Shown piece after piece: positions 26,162 to 35,502 of a stretch of 41,631 nucleotides of DNA. The notes beneath the pieces were generated by a model. It saw nothing but the letters and a program-made list of their open reading frames with translations, ran no database searches and was not told the origin of the DNA. This DNA is from Herbiconiux sp. (lineage in GTDB: Bacteria; Actinomycetota; Actinomycetes; Actinomycetales; Microbacteriaceae), in the NCBI RefSeq assembly GCF_023264895.1, contig NZ_JAHFUY010000038.1, positions 1-41,631 of the forward strand. Direction: 5' to 3'. The translations under genes were made by a program, and so were the position numbers. The stretch's first letter is position 1. Each line of letters opens with the position of its first letter.

Positions 26162-26606
26162 GGGATGCCTCCACGGTCTGGGGTCGGGCGGCCTCGGCTT
26201 CGCGCGCGGCCAGGTAGGCCTTCACCCGCCGGCCCACGGAGGCCTCGAGGAAGAAGGACAGGAACGGGATGACGCCGCCGAGCGCGATCACGATGAAGGC
26301 CCAGAACGGCCACCTCATGAGGCTCCAGAGGCGGAAGTCGGAGAACAGGTAGACCACGTAGAACCAGCCGTGCGCGATCAGGATGCCGGTGCTGAGGTTG
26401 ACCGCCACGACCGTGCCCTCCGGCACGAGGGCGAGCAGCCCGCGCGGGCCGCCGAGCTCGAGCTCGAGGCCGAGCGGGGTGTACTTCAGCAGCATCTCGG
26501 CGCACAGGAGCAGCAGCATGACGCCCGTGATGACGGAGGCGACCTGGTAGAACTTCAGCGCCCCGCGGATGCGCGGGAAGTCCTTCGGTTTGGGAGCGAG
26601 GGCCAT
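26157..26606 (-). CDS. DUF3817 integral membrane protein
   Basis: A 149-residue membrane protein with about three helices ([21 protein letters not shown], then [18 protein letters not shown], then [21 protein letters not shown]) and the conserved HGW..V-YL.SDF core of DUF3817. The function is unknown, though its position directly before guaA recurs in actinobacteria. It starts ten bases after the SURF1 gene. The stop TAG shares a base with a possible ATT start of guaA, and GGAGG lies within its last codons. Part of the antiporter-SURF1-DUF3817-guaA run. Confidence 0.88.
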   Translation of the reverse strand: MALAPKPKDFPRIRGALKFYQVASVITGVMLLLLCAEMLLKYTPLGLELELGGPRGLLALVPEGTVVAVNLSTGILIAHGWFYVVYLFSDFRLWSLMRWPFWAFIVIALGGVIPFLSFFLEASVGRRVKAYLAAREAEAARPQTVEASH

Positions 26607-26615
26607 GGGTCCAGC

Positions 26616-27482
26616 CTACCCGCGCAGCGGCTGGGGCCCGGCCGTCACGTCGTCGTCCTCATCGTCGTCGTCTTCGTTCTCGCGCTCCCAGGCATCGCGC
26701 ACGAGCCGGTACCAGAGGTAGACCGCGAAGCCCGCGAACACCACCCACTCGGCGGCATAGAAGATGTTGAGCCAGTTCAACTGCACCGAGCGGTCGGGCT
26801 CGGGCGAGAGGATGGCCTCGAGGCCGGGCGCGGGATCGTCGAGCACGAGGTAGCCGCCGTACACCTCGGCGGTGTCGTCGAACTCCGTCCAGCGGTTCAC
26901 GAGCGAGGCCACCGACATCGTGGTCTCCAGAGGCGATCCGTCGAGCGAGGTGACGCCCTCGACGGGGTCGTACAGGTCGGATGCCTGGGGCGCCTCGGTC
27001 GGCAGGTAGCGGCCGACGATCGTCTTGATGTTGTCGGTCTGACCGGAGGACAGCTGCGACGCGACCTCGAGGGCCGCGTCCGCATCGGCCGTCCAGCCCA
27101 GAGCGACCGCCAGGTACGTGTCGGCGGGGTCGCTCACCTGGAACTGCCCGATCACCCAATAACCGGCCTCGTCGCCGTTCAGCCGGTCACCGAGGATGTC
27201 GAAGCCGGAGAGCGTGTACCCGCCCACCGCCTCGGCCTTCTGCGCGGCCTGCGACTCGAACACGGGTGCCTGCGGCACGCCGATCTCGGTGAGCGGCCGC
27301 ACGGTCTCGCTCTGGGTGCCCACCACCTCGCCGCTCGAGACGGCCCGCCCGAGCTGCCACTGACCGAGCAGGGCGAAGCCCGCCGCCACGGCGAGCGCGA
27401 GCACGAGCATCCCGATCCAGCGCGGTCGGCGCATCACCTCGAACACGGTCGAGCCGGTGCGCTGGGTTCCTGTGGTGCTCAA
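26616..27482 (-). CDS. SURF1-family cytochrome oxidase biogenesis protein
   Basis: A 288-residue membrane protein with two membrane helices (about 23-40 and 240-260) flanking an extracytoplasmic domain, as in SURF1/Shy1, which helps heme a insertion into aa3-type cytochrome oxidase. It shows LLGQWQLGRA after the first helix and NWLNIFYAAEWVVFAGFAVY at the second, both typical. It ends in a very acidic tail (ENEDDDDEDDDV). The start overlaps the antiporter stop as ATGA (27482-27479), so translation is probably coupled. Confidence 0.92.
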   Translation of the reverse strand: MSTTGTQRTGSTVFEVMRRPRWIGMLVLALAVAAGFALLGQWQLGRAVSSGEVVGTQSETVRPLTEIGVPQAPVFESQAAQKAEAVGGYTLSGFDILGDRLNGDEAGYWVIGQFQVSDPADTYLAVALGWTADADAALEVASQLSSGQTDNIKTIVGRYLPTEAPQASDLYDPVEGVTSLDGSPLETTMSVASLVNRWTEFDDTAEVYGGYLVLDDPAPGLEAILSPEPDRSVQLNWLNIFYAAEWVVFAGFAVYLWYRLVRDAWERENEDDDDEDDDVTAGPQPLRG

Positions 27483-28864
27483 TACTCGCTGTCCCTAGAA
27501 TCGTTGCCCCGGGCTCGAGGACCGTCCTCGTCCGACTGCAGCATGGCCTGTTCGATCAGCCGATCGACGGTGCGGTCGCCGGTGACCTCGGGCGCCGACG
27601 AGGCGAAGGCGCTGCCAGAGCCCTCGTCGGGCCCGCGCTCCGCCTCGGCCTCGGCCGCCGCGGCGGCCACCGCCGCCGCAGCAGCCTTGCGCTTCCGCGT
27701 GGTGCCGAGCACGACGCCGCCGATCCGCTCGGAGTTGACCGCGAGGATCGGCCCGAGGATCGCCATGATGAGCACGTAGAGCCCGGCGAACGGCTGAATC
27801 CGCTCGTCGAGGCCCGCGGCCAGGGCGAGGGTCGCGAGGATGAGCGCGAACTCCCCCCGGTTCTGCAGGATGGCCGTGGTGTTGATGCCCGCCTGCGGTC
27901 CGAGTCCATTGAGCCACGCCACGAACTGTCCCGCGATGATGTTGAGCACCATCGTCATCACGACCGCGAGCACGACCGGAACGATGACATCCGGGAACTT
28001 GCTGGGATCGAGCCCGAGCCCGAAGTTCAGGAAGAAGAAGGCGCCGAAGACGTCACGGAGCGGGATGGCTATCTGTTCGATCCGGTTGCGGTACCGCGTC
28101 GCGCCCAGCACGAGGCCGATCAGGAACGCACCGATCGCATCCGTGACCCCGAGGATCTCGCCGAGACCGCCGAAGGCCAGCGCGAGACCGAAGAACAGGA
28201 TGGTGAAGAGCTCGTCGTCCTTCGTGCGGAAGAGCCGGGAGACGAACTTTCCGCCCCACCGTGCGATCGAGAACATCACCACGAGGAAGAGGAACGACAC
28301 GGCGAGCTTGCCGATGACCGGCCAGACCTCCGTCTCGCCCGAGAGCACCACGGAGACGATCGCGAGGTAGACCGCGATGAACACGTCCTCCACCACGGTC
28401 ACGCCGAGGATCATCGGGGTCTCGCGGTTGGCCAGACGGTTCAGCTCGATCAGGAGCTTCGTCACGATCGCGCTCGAGGAGGTCGCCGTGATGCCGGCGA
28501 TGATGAGCGCCTCCCGCGTGCCCCAGCCCACCAGGAACCCGAAGGCGAAGCCCACGAGCATGTTGATGAGGATGTAGGAGCCGCCCGAGATGAGCAGCTT
28601 GCCCGCGTTGGAGTAGAACTCGTCCTGGTCGAACTCGAGACCGAGGTTGAACAGCAGCAGGATGAGGCCGACCACCGCGATCAGCTCGATGTACTCCCCG
28701 TGCTCGAACGAGATGGGGAACCAGCCGAAGTACGGGCTCGCGAGGAGCCCGACCACCATGTAGATCGGGATGGCCGGGAGGCCGATGGACTTGCCGAGAC
28801 GCCCCAGGACGTAGGCGATGACGAACAGGACGCCGAGAACGAGGAGATCGGGGCCGAGGTGCAT
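27479..28864 (-). CDS. Monovalent cation:proton antiporter, CPA2/KhtU-like
   Basis: A 461-residue antiporter of the CPA2 (KefB/KhtU) class with about twelve or thirteen helices. Visible elements are LPAIPIYMVVGLLASPYFGW, LLLFNLGLEFD, the unwound-helix region ITATSSSAIVTKLL, and GVTDAIGAFLIGLVLGAT. It lacks a TrkA-N domain; the cytoplasmic tail (from about 388) is Ala/Glu-rich and looks disordered. The gene just upstream encodes the likely regulatory subunit, as in Bacillus khtTU, a K+/H+ efflux system. Ion specificity is inferred. ATG 28864 begins ten bases after the regulator gene. Confidence 0.9.
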   Translation of the reverse strand: MHLGPDLLVLGVLFVIAYVLGRLGKSIGLPAIPIYMVVGLLASPYFGWFPISFEHGEYIELIAVVGLILLLFNLGLEFDQDEFYSNAGKLLISGGSYILINMLVGFAFGFLVGWGTREALIIAGITATSSSAIVTKLLIELNRLANRETPMILGVTVVEDVFIAVYLAIVSVVLSGETEVWPVIGKLAVSFLFLVVMFSIARWGGKFVSRLFRTKDDELFTILFFGLALAFGGLGEILGVTDAIGAFLIGLVLGATRYRNRIEQIAIPLRDVFGAFFFLNFGLGLDPSKFPDVIVPVVLAVVMTMVLNIIAGQFVAWLNGLGPQAGINTTAILQNRGEFALILATLALAAGLDERIQPFAGLYVLIMAILGPILAVNSERIGGVVLGTTRKRKAAAAAVAAAAAEAEAERGPDEGSGSAFASSAPEVTGDRTVDRLIEQAMLQSDEDGPRARGNDSRDSEY

Positions 28865-28874
28865 CCGCGGCGGC

Positions 28875-29402
28875 CTAGCTGTTTCCGGGCGGCGCGTCTG
28901 CGAGCTTCTTCAGCTCGCCCGTGCGGAAGAAGTTGAAGGCCTTCGCGACCTTCTCCGGCGAGCCCGCGACGACGAGGGTGTCGCCCGGGAAGACCTTGAA
29001 GTCGGGTGCGGGAGCGGGGTTCGCGGAGTCGCCGCGCACGACCGCCACGACCGTGAGCCCGGCGATGCCGCGCTCGGCGGGGCTGCCGAGCGGCTGGCCG
29101 GCGATGTGGTCCTCGTAGTCGACCGTGAACCAGTCGATGCTGAGGCCGGGCACCTGGTCGAGGGCCGAGAGCGACTCGGTGATCTGGGTGCCGCCGAGCA
29201 GCTCGGCGAGCGTGTGGGCCTCGTCCTCCGACAGGCGGAGGGACACCTTGGTGGAGTCGGGGCCGTCGGCGTCGTCGGCGAAGGTGATGAGGTCGCTGTG
29301 GCCCGAGCGGTGAGCGATCACGCCCACCTTGCCGCCGTCGGAGGTGATGAACGTATGCAGCACACCCACGCCGGGAAGCTTGACTCGCCGAACATCGACC
29401 AT
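28875..29402 (-). CDS. TrkA-C (RCK_C) regulatory subunit of the antiporter, KhtT-like
   Basis: A 175-residue cytoplasmic protein. The N-terminal half (KLPGVGVLHTFITSDG-KVGVIAHRSG) matches KhtT. The C-terminal half (about 95-165) is a TrkA-C domain with GIAGLTVVAVVRG and the typical PGDTLVVAGS. In KhtTU such a subunit gates the antiporter, and KhtT of Bacillus binds c-di-AMP; ligand binding here is untested. ATG 29402 follows GGAGGAGAC. It heads the run antiporter-SURF1-DUF3817-guaA. Confidence 0.9.
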   Translation of the reverse strand: MVDVRRVKLPGVGVLHTFITSDGGKVGVIAHRSGHSDLITFADDADGPDSTKVSLRLSEDEAHTLAELLGGTQITESLSALDQVPGLSIDWFTVDYEDHIAGQPLGSPAERGIAGLTVVAVVRGDSANPAPAPDFKVFPGDTLVVAGSPEKVAKAFNFFRTGELKKLADAPPGNS

Positions 29403-29481
29403 GGCTGTCTCCTCCGAGAAAACGCCGCCACGACATCACGGTGAGCCGGCGGTGACTCCAGTTTAGTCAAGCCGCCGCGGG

Positions 29482-29520
29482 GTCACGTCGCCGTTCGCAC
29501 TGAGCGCACGGCGACGTGAC
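29482..29520 (-). terminator. Hairpin terminator after glpD
   Basis: A perfect 13-bp stem, GTCACGTCGCCGT (29482-29494) with ACGGCGACGTGAC (29508-29520). It starts 17 bases beyond the glpD stop on the minus strand. There is no U tract, which is common for actinobacterial terminators. Confidence 0.7.
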
Positions 29521-29537
29521 GGTCCGGATCCGTCGCC

Positions 29538-31265
29538 TCAGTCTGTCGGCACGATGTCCGGGGCCTCGAGCCGGATGCGCTCGGCCGACTCGTCGTCGGG
29601 CTGCAGCTGGCTGGCCCGCTCGGCCGCCACGCGCTCGAGGTAGAAGGCCACCTCGCGCTCGATCGTGTCGTCGTCCCAGCCGAGCACACCGCCCATGAGC
29701 TTCGCCGCCACGGGCGCCGCCGAGACGCCGCGGTCCCAGGCCTCGATCGAGATGCGGGTGCGCCGGGCGAGCACGTCGTCGAGGTGCAGGGCGCTCTCGT
29801 GGGAGGCCGCGTAGACCACCTCGGCGCCGATGTAGTCGTCAGCACCCGGCAGCGGCTCGGCGAGGCTCGGATCCTCGCGGATGAGATCGAGCAGTTCGTC
29901 GGTGAGCGTGCCGTAGCGGTTCAGCAGGTGCTCGATCCGCACGGTGTGCACGCCGAACTTGCGGGCGATCTTCTGCCGCTTGTTCCACGCGGCCTGATAG
30001 CCCTCGGCACCCAGCAGGGCGATGTCCTGTGTCACCGAGGGCGAGATGCGGCCGTCGAGCGCCGAGACGGCGGCGTCGATGGCGTCCTTCGCCATGATCC
30101 GGTAGGTGGTCCACTTGCCGCCCGCGATCACCACGAGACCGGGCACCGAGTGCGCCACGAGGTGCTCGCGCGAGAGCTTCGACGTCTGGTCGGACTCCCC
30201 GGCCAGCAGCGGGCGGAGGCCGGCGTAGACGCCCTCCACGTCCTCCCGGGTGAGGGGAACGGCGAGCACCTTGTTGACGTGCTCGAGCACGTAGTCGATG
30301 TCGGCGGCGGTGGCGGCCGGATGCGCCTTGTCGAGCTTCCAGTCGGTGTCGGTCGTGCCGATGAGCCAGTGCCGCCCCCACGGGATGACGAACAGCACGC
30401 TCTTCTCGGTGCGCAGGAGGAGCCCCGACTTGCCCTGGAAGCGGTCGCGCGGCACCACGAGGTGGATGCCCTTGGAGGCGCGCACCTTGAACTGGCCGCG
30501 CTCGCCCACCATGGCCTGGGTCTCGTCGGTCCAGACACCGGTGGCGTTCACGACCTGCTTGGCGCGGATCTCGAACGTCTCGCCGGTCTCGAGGTCGTGC
30601 GCGTGCACTCCCACGACGCGCTCGCCCACCTTGATGAAGCCCTCGACCTTCACCCGGCTCGCCACGTGGGCCCCGTAGGAGGCCGCGGTGCGGGCGAGGC
30701 TCGACACGTAGCGCGCGTCGTCGACCTGGGCGTCGTAGTAGGTGATGCCGCCGATCAGGGCGTCCTTCGCGAGGCTCGGCATGAGCGCCTGCACCTGCTT
30801 CTTCGAGAGGTGGCGGTGGTGCGGCACCCCGGGAGGGCGGCCGCCCGAGTAGCTGAAGATGTCGTAGAGCAGCATGCCGGCGCCGATGTAGGCCCGCTCG
30901 ACGATGCGCTTGTTGAGCGGGTAGAGGAACCGTACGGGCTTCACGAGGTGCGGCGCGATGCGCTGCAGCAGCAGTCCGCGCTCGGTGAGGGCCTCGCGCA
31001 CGAGCCTGAAGTCGAGCTGCTCGAGGTACCGGATGCCGCCGTGCACGAGCTTCGACGATCGGCTCGACGTGCCGGAGGCCCAGTCGCGCGCCTCGACCAT
31101 GCCGGTGCGAAGGCCTCGCGTCACCGCATCGAGCGCGGCTCCGGTGCCCACGATGCCCCCACCCACCACGAGGATGTCGAGTTCCTTCTCCTTGAGGGTC
31201 TCGATGGCCGCGATGCGCTCCTCCGGACCGATCTTGGTGGAGTGCGAGACGGATGTCTTGGGCAT
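29538..31265 (-). CDS. glpD: Aerobic glycerol-3-phosphate dehydrogenase
   Basis: A 575-residue FAD enzyme that oxidises glycerol-3-phosphate to dihydroxyacetone phosphate and passes electrons to quinone at the membrane. It shows the FAD-binding ILVVGGGIVGTGAALDAVTRG (31-51), SSRSSKLVHGGIRYLEQ, the FAD-contact INATGVW-like VNATGVWTDE, and IGTTDTDW. The C-terminal helical domain (GAEVVYAASHESALHLDDVLARRTR) is complete. ATG 31265 is chosen over an upstream frame extension because GGAGAG stands before it and homologues start near this point. Confidence 0.96.
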   Translation of the reverse strand: MPKTSVSHSTKIGPEERIAAIETLKEKELDILVVGGGIVGTGAALDAVTRGLRTGMVEARDWASGTSSRSSKLVHGGIRYLEQLDFRLVREALTERGLLLQRIAPHLVKPVRFLYPLNKRIVERAYIGAGMLLYDIFSYSGGRPPGVPHHRHLSKKQVQALMPSLAKDALIGGITYYDAQVDDARYVSSLARTAASYGAHVASRVKVEGFIKVGERVVGVHAHDLETGETFEIRAKQVVNATGVWTDETQAMVGERGQFKVRASKGIHLVVPRDRFQGKSGLLLRTEKSVLFVIPWGRHWLIGTTDTDWKLDKAHPAATAADIDYVLEHVNKVLAVPLTREDVEGVYAGLRPLLAGESDQTSKLSREHLVAHSVPGLVVIAGGKWTTYRIMAKDAIDAAVSALDGRISPSVTQDIALLGAEGYQAAWNKRQKIARKFGVHTVRIEHLLNRYGTLTDELLDLIREDPSLAEPLPGADDYIGAEVVYAASHESALHLDDVLARRTRISIEAWDRGVSAAPVAAKLMGGVLGWDDDTIEREVAFYLERVAAERASQLQPDDESAERIRLEAPDIVPTD

Positions 31266-31316
31266 GGGACTCTCCTTCGGTGCAGAGCGGCGGGCTAGCC
31301 GCATCCGCTCCCCACG

Positions 31317-32441
31317 CTAGTCAACCCGGTAGGGAGCGACAACCACTTCGATCCTCTGGAATTCCTTCAGGTCCGAGTAGCCGGTGGTCGCCATCGAGCG
31401 GCGGAGAGCGCCGATCAGGTTGGCGGTGCCGTCGGCCACGGGCGATGGCCCGTAGAGCACCTGCTCGAGAGGTGCGACCGAGCCCACGTGCACCCGGTTG
31501 CCGCGCGGCAGCTGCGAGTGGTGCGCCTCGGGGCCCCAGTGCCAACCGCCGCCCGGGGCGTCGCTCGCACGGGCCAGCGCGGTGCCGAGCATGACGGCGT
31601 CGGCGCCGACCGAGATGGCCTTCACGATGTCGCCCGAGGTGCCGAGACCGCCGTCGGCGATCACGTGCACGTAGCGGCCGCCCGACTCGTCCATGTAGTC
31701 CCGGCGCGCGCCCGCGACGTCGGCCACCGCGGTGGCCATGGGCGCGTGGATGCCGAGGGTCGCGCGCGTGGTCGACGCGGCTCCCCCGCCGAAGCCCACG
31801 AGCACGCCCGCGGCTCCCGTGCGCATGAGGTGCAGGGCCGCGGTGTAGGTGGCGGCGCCGCCCACGATCACGGGAACGTCGAGCTCGTAGATGAACTTCT
31901 TGAGGTTGAGCGGCTCGACGGTCTTCGAGACGTGCTCGGCCGAGACGGTGGTGCCGCGGATGACGAACAGGTCGACTCCGGCCGCCACGACGGTCTCGTA
32001 GAGCTCCTGGGTGCGCTGCGGCGAGAGCGCGCCGGCGACGGTGACGCCGGAGGCACGGATCTCGGCCAGGCGCGCGGTGACCAGCTCGGGCTTGATCGGC
32101 TCGGAGTAGATCTCCTGCATGCGCTCGGTCGAGCGCCCCTCGGGCAGGTTGCGGATCTCCTCGAGCAGCGGCTCCGGATCCTCGTACCGCGTCCAGACAC
32201 CCTCGAGGTCGAGCACGCCCACGCCGCCGAGCTGCCCGATCATGATGGCGGTCTGCGGCGAGACGACGGAGTCCATCGGGGCGGCGAGCACCGGGATGTC
32301 GAAGTGGTAGGCGTCGATCGCCCAGCTCACCGACACATCCTGGGGGTCGCGGGTGCGCCGCGAGGGCACCACCGCGATGTCGTCGAACGCGTAGACACGG
32401 CGGGCGCGCTTGGCGCGGCCGATTTCGAACTCCATACTCAC
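31317..32441 (-). CDS. guaB3: GuaB3-family IMP dehydrogenase-related protein
   Basis: A 374-residue TIM-barrel protein of the GuaB3 family, an IMPDH/GMP-reductase relative without CBS domains. It shows YAFDDIAVVPSRRTRDP, VLAAPMDSVVSP, VIVGGAATYTAALHLM, and VIADGGLGTSGDIVKAI with ADAVMLGTALA. Against GuaB in this same window, the loop GSICTTR aligns with AASTTR: Ser223 stands where IMPDH has its nucleophilic Cys. The reaction is therefore not assigned here. GTG 32441 is taken as start because TAAGGT (32453-32448) is six bases upstream; ATG 32435 is the alternative, which could use the G-rich run as Shine-Dalgarno. Confidence 0.92.
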   Translation of the reverse strand: MSMEFEIGRAKRARRVYAFDDIAVVPSRRTRDPQDVSVSWAIDAYHFDIPVLAAPMDSVVSPQTAIMIGQLGGVGVLDLEGVWTRYEDPEPLLEEIRNLPEGRSTERMQEIYSEPIKPELVTARLAEIRASGVTVAGALSPQRTQELYETVVAAGVDLFVIRGTTVSAEHVSKTVEPLNLKKFIYELDVPVIVGGAATYTAALHLMRTGAAGVLVGFGGGAASTTRATLGIHAPMATAVADVAGARRDYMDESGGRYVHVIADGGLGTSGDIVKAISVGADAVMLGTALARASDAPGGGWHWGPEAHHSQLPRGNRVHVGSVAPLEQVLYGPSPVADGTANLIGALRRSMATTGYSDLKEFQRIEVVVAPYRVD

Positions 32442-32497
32442 CCCCCAACCTTAGCGAACCGGCCGACGCGGGCCTGGTACCCGCCTCCGCCGGGCCC

Positions 32498-32503
32498 TAC
32501 TCT
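32498..32503 (+). promoter_or_regulatory. Possible -10 of the hydrolase gene
   Basis: TACTCT lies 33 bases before the ATG at 32537, which has GGGAGG as a good Shine-Dalgarno. No clear -35 is seen. An intact promoter and ribosome site fit a recently inactivated gene. Confidence 0.3.
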
Positions 32504-32536
32504 GGAGGCGTCCGACCGCTCGTGCTGGGAGGCATC

Positions 32537-33766
32537 ATGTCGTCATTCGCCGTCAAGGACGAGCTCCTCGACGCCCAGACGCTGCGGGCCGCGGCCGCGG
32601 CACCTTTCGGCGGCGCCGACGTCTTCGAGACCATCGCGGTCGCGCGCCGGGTGAAGGGGACGGACTTCGACTCGTAGCACGCCGAGTGGTCGGCCGCCGC
32701 CGATGCCGCCTACTCCCTCGGCGTCACGGCGGAGTCGCGCGGCGAGTCCGAGACCGCCCGCCTCGCCTTCCTGCGTGCCACCACCTACTTCCGCACCGCG
32801 GGCAGCGTCTTCCTCGCCCGGCCGGTCGACCCGCGGCTGCCGGCGAGCATCGCCCGCCAGCGCGAGGCGTTCCGCCGGGCGATCGCGCACTTCCGTTCGC
32901 CCGTGGAGATCCTCGAGATCCCCTACGAGGGCACCACGCTCCCGGGCTACTTCTTCTCGGCCGTGGCGGCCGACCACCCCGAGGCCGGCGCCCGCCGCGC
33001 CACGGTGGTGCTGGTCGACGGCTACGACGGCACCACCGAGGAGCTGTACTTCTGGAACGCGGCGGCGGCCCTCGACCGCGGCTACAACGTGCTGGCCTTC
33101 GACGGCCCCGGGCAGGGCTCGGTGCTCGTGGAGCAGGGGCTCCCGCTCCGGCCCGACTACGAGAACGTCGTCACCCCCGTGCTCGACTTCCTGCTCGAAC
33201 GGGCCGACGTCGATCCGGACCGCATCGGGCTCATCGGACTGAGTCTCGGCGGCTACCTGGCCCCGCGCGCGGCGAGCAGCGAGCACCGGATCGCGGCCTG
33301 CATCGCCGACTCGGGCGCCTTCGACCTGTTCGACGCCTCCGTCGCCCGGGTGCCGAAGCCCCTGCGCGGCCAGATCCCGGATGGCAACGAGGCCGCACGC
33401 GTGCTCATCGACGGCATGATCGACCACGTGCTCGGCTCCCCCACAGGCGGCTGGGCGCTCCGCCGCAACCTCTTTGCGCACGGGGTCGACGATCCGATGG
33501 ACTACTTCCGTCTGGCCAAGCGCTTCACCCTCAAGGGCTTCGCCGAGAAGATCACGTGCCCCACCCTCGTGACCCACGCCGAGCACGACGACATCGGTGC
33601 GACGGCACCCCAGCTGTTCACCGCGCTCAGGGCGCCGAAGCAGCTGCTGCTGTTCACCGAGGCCGAAGGGGCGGCTCAGCACTGCGAGACCGGAGCCCGC
33701 CAGCTCTACCACGCGCGCGCTTTCGGCTGGCTCGACGCGCTCCTCGAGCCCAGCCGCCTCGGCTGA
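32537..33766 (+). pseudogene. FrsA-like alpha/beta hydrolase, interrupted by an in-frame amber codon
   Basis: The full frame of 410 codons encodes an alpha/beta hydrolase with an N-terminal helical domain and a catalytic domain (GLSLGGYLAP nucleophile elbow, an acid in HAEHDDIG, and His in AAQHCE). Codon 47 (32675-32677) is TAG: the protein reads GTDFDS-stop-HAEWSAAADAAYSLG. Relatives usually have Trp here (SWHxEW), so a single TGG-to-TAG change is the simplest explanation. The rest of the frame is intact and the triad is complete. GTG 32903 could restart translation, but without a Shine-Dalgarno and without the helical domain. Probably a young pseudogene; suppression or a sequencing error are alternatives. 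Confidence 0.8.
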
Positions 33767-33773
33767 GCCCGCC

Positions 33774-33789
33774 GCCCGCGGCCCGCGGG

Positions 33790-33790
<1 letters not shown>
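33774..33790. terminator. Short GC hairpin between hydrolase gene and guaB
   Basis: GCCCGCG (33774-33780) and CGCGGGC (33784-33790) pair around GCC. It fills the 23-base gap between convergent stop codons and touches the guaB stop. It is weak as a terminator because no T tract follows. Confidence 0.4.
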
Positions 33791-35450
<1,660 letters not shown>

Positions 35451-35502
35451 GACACGGAGAGGCGCCACCACCCCCGGTGCCCTCCATCCAGGAGGTGCTG
35501 TC

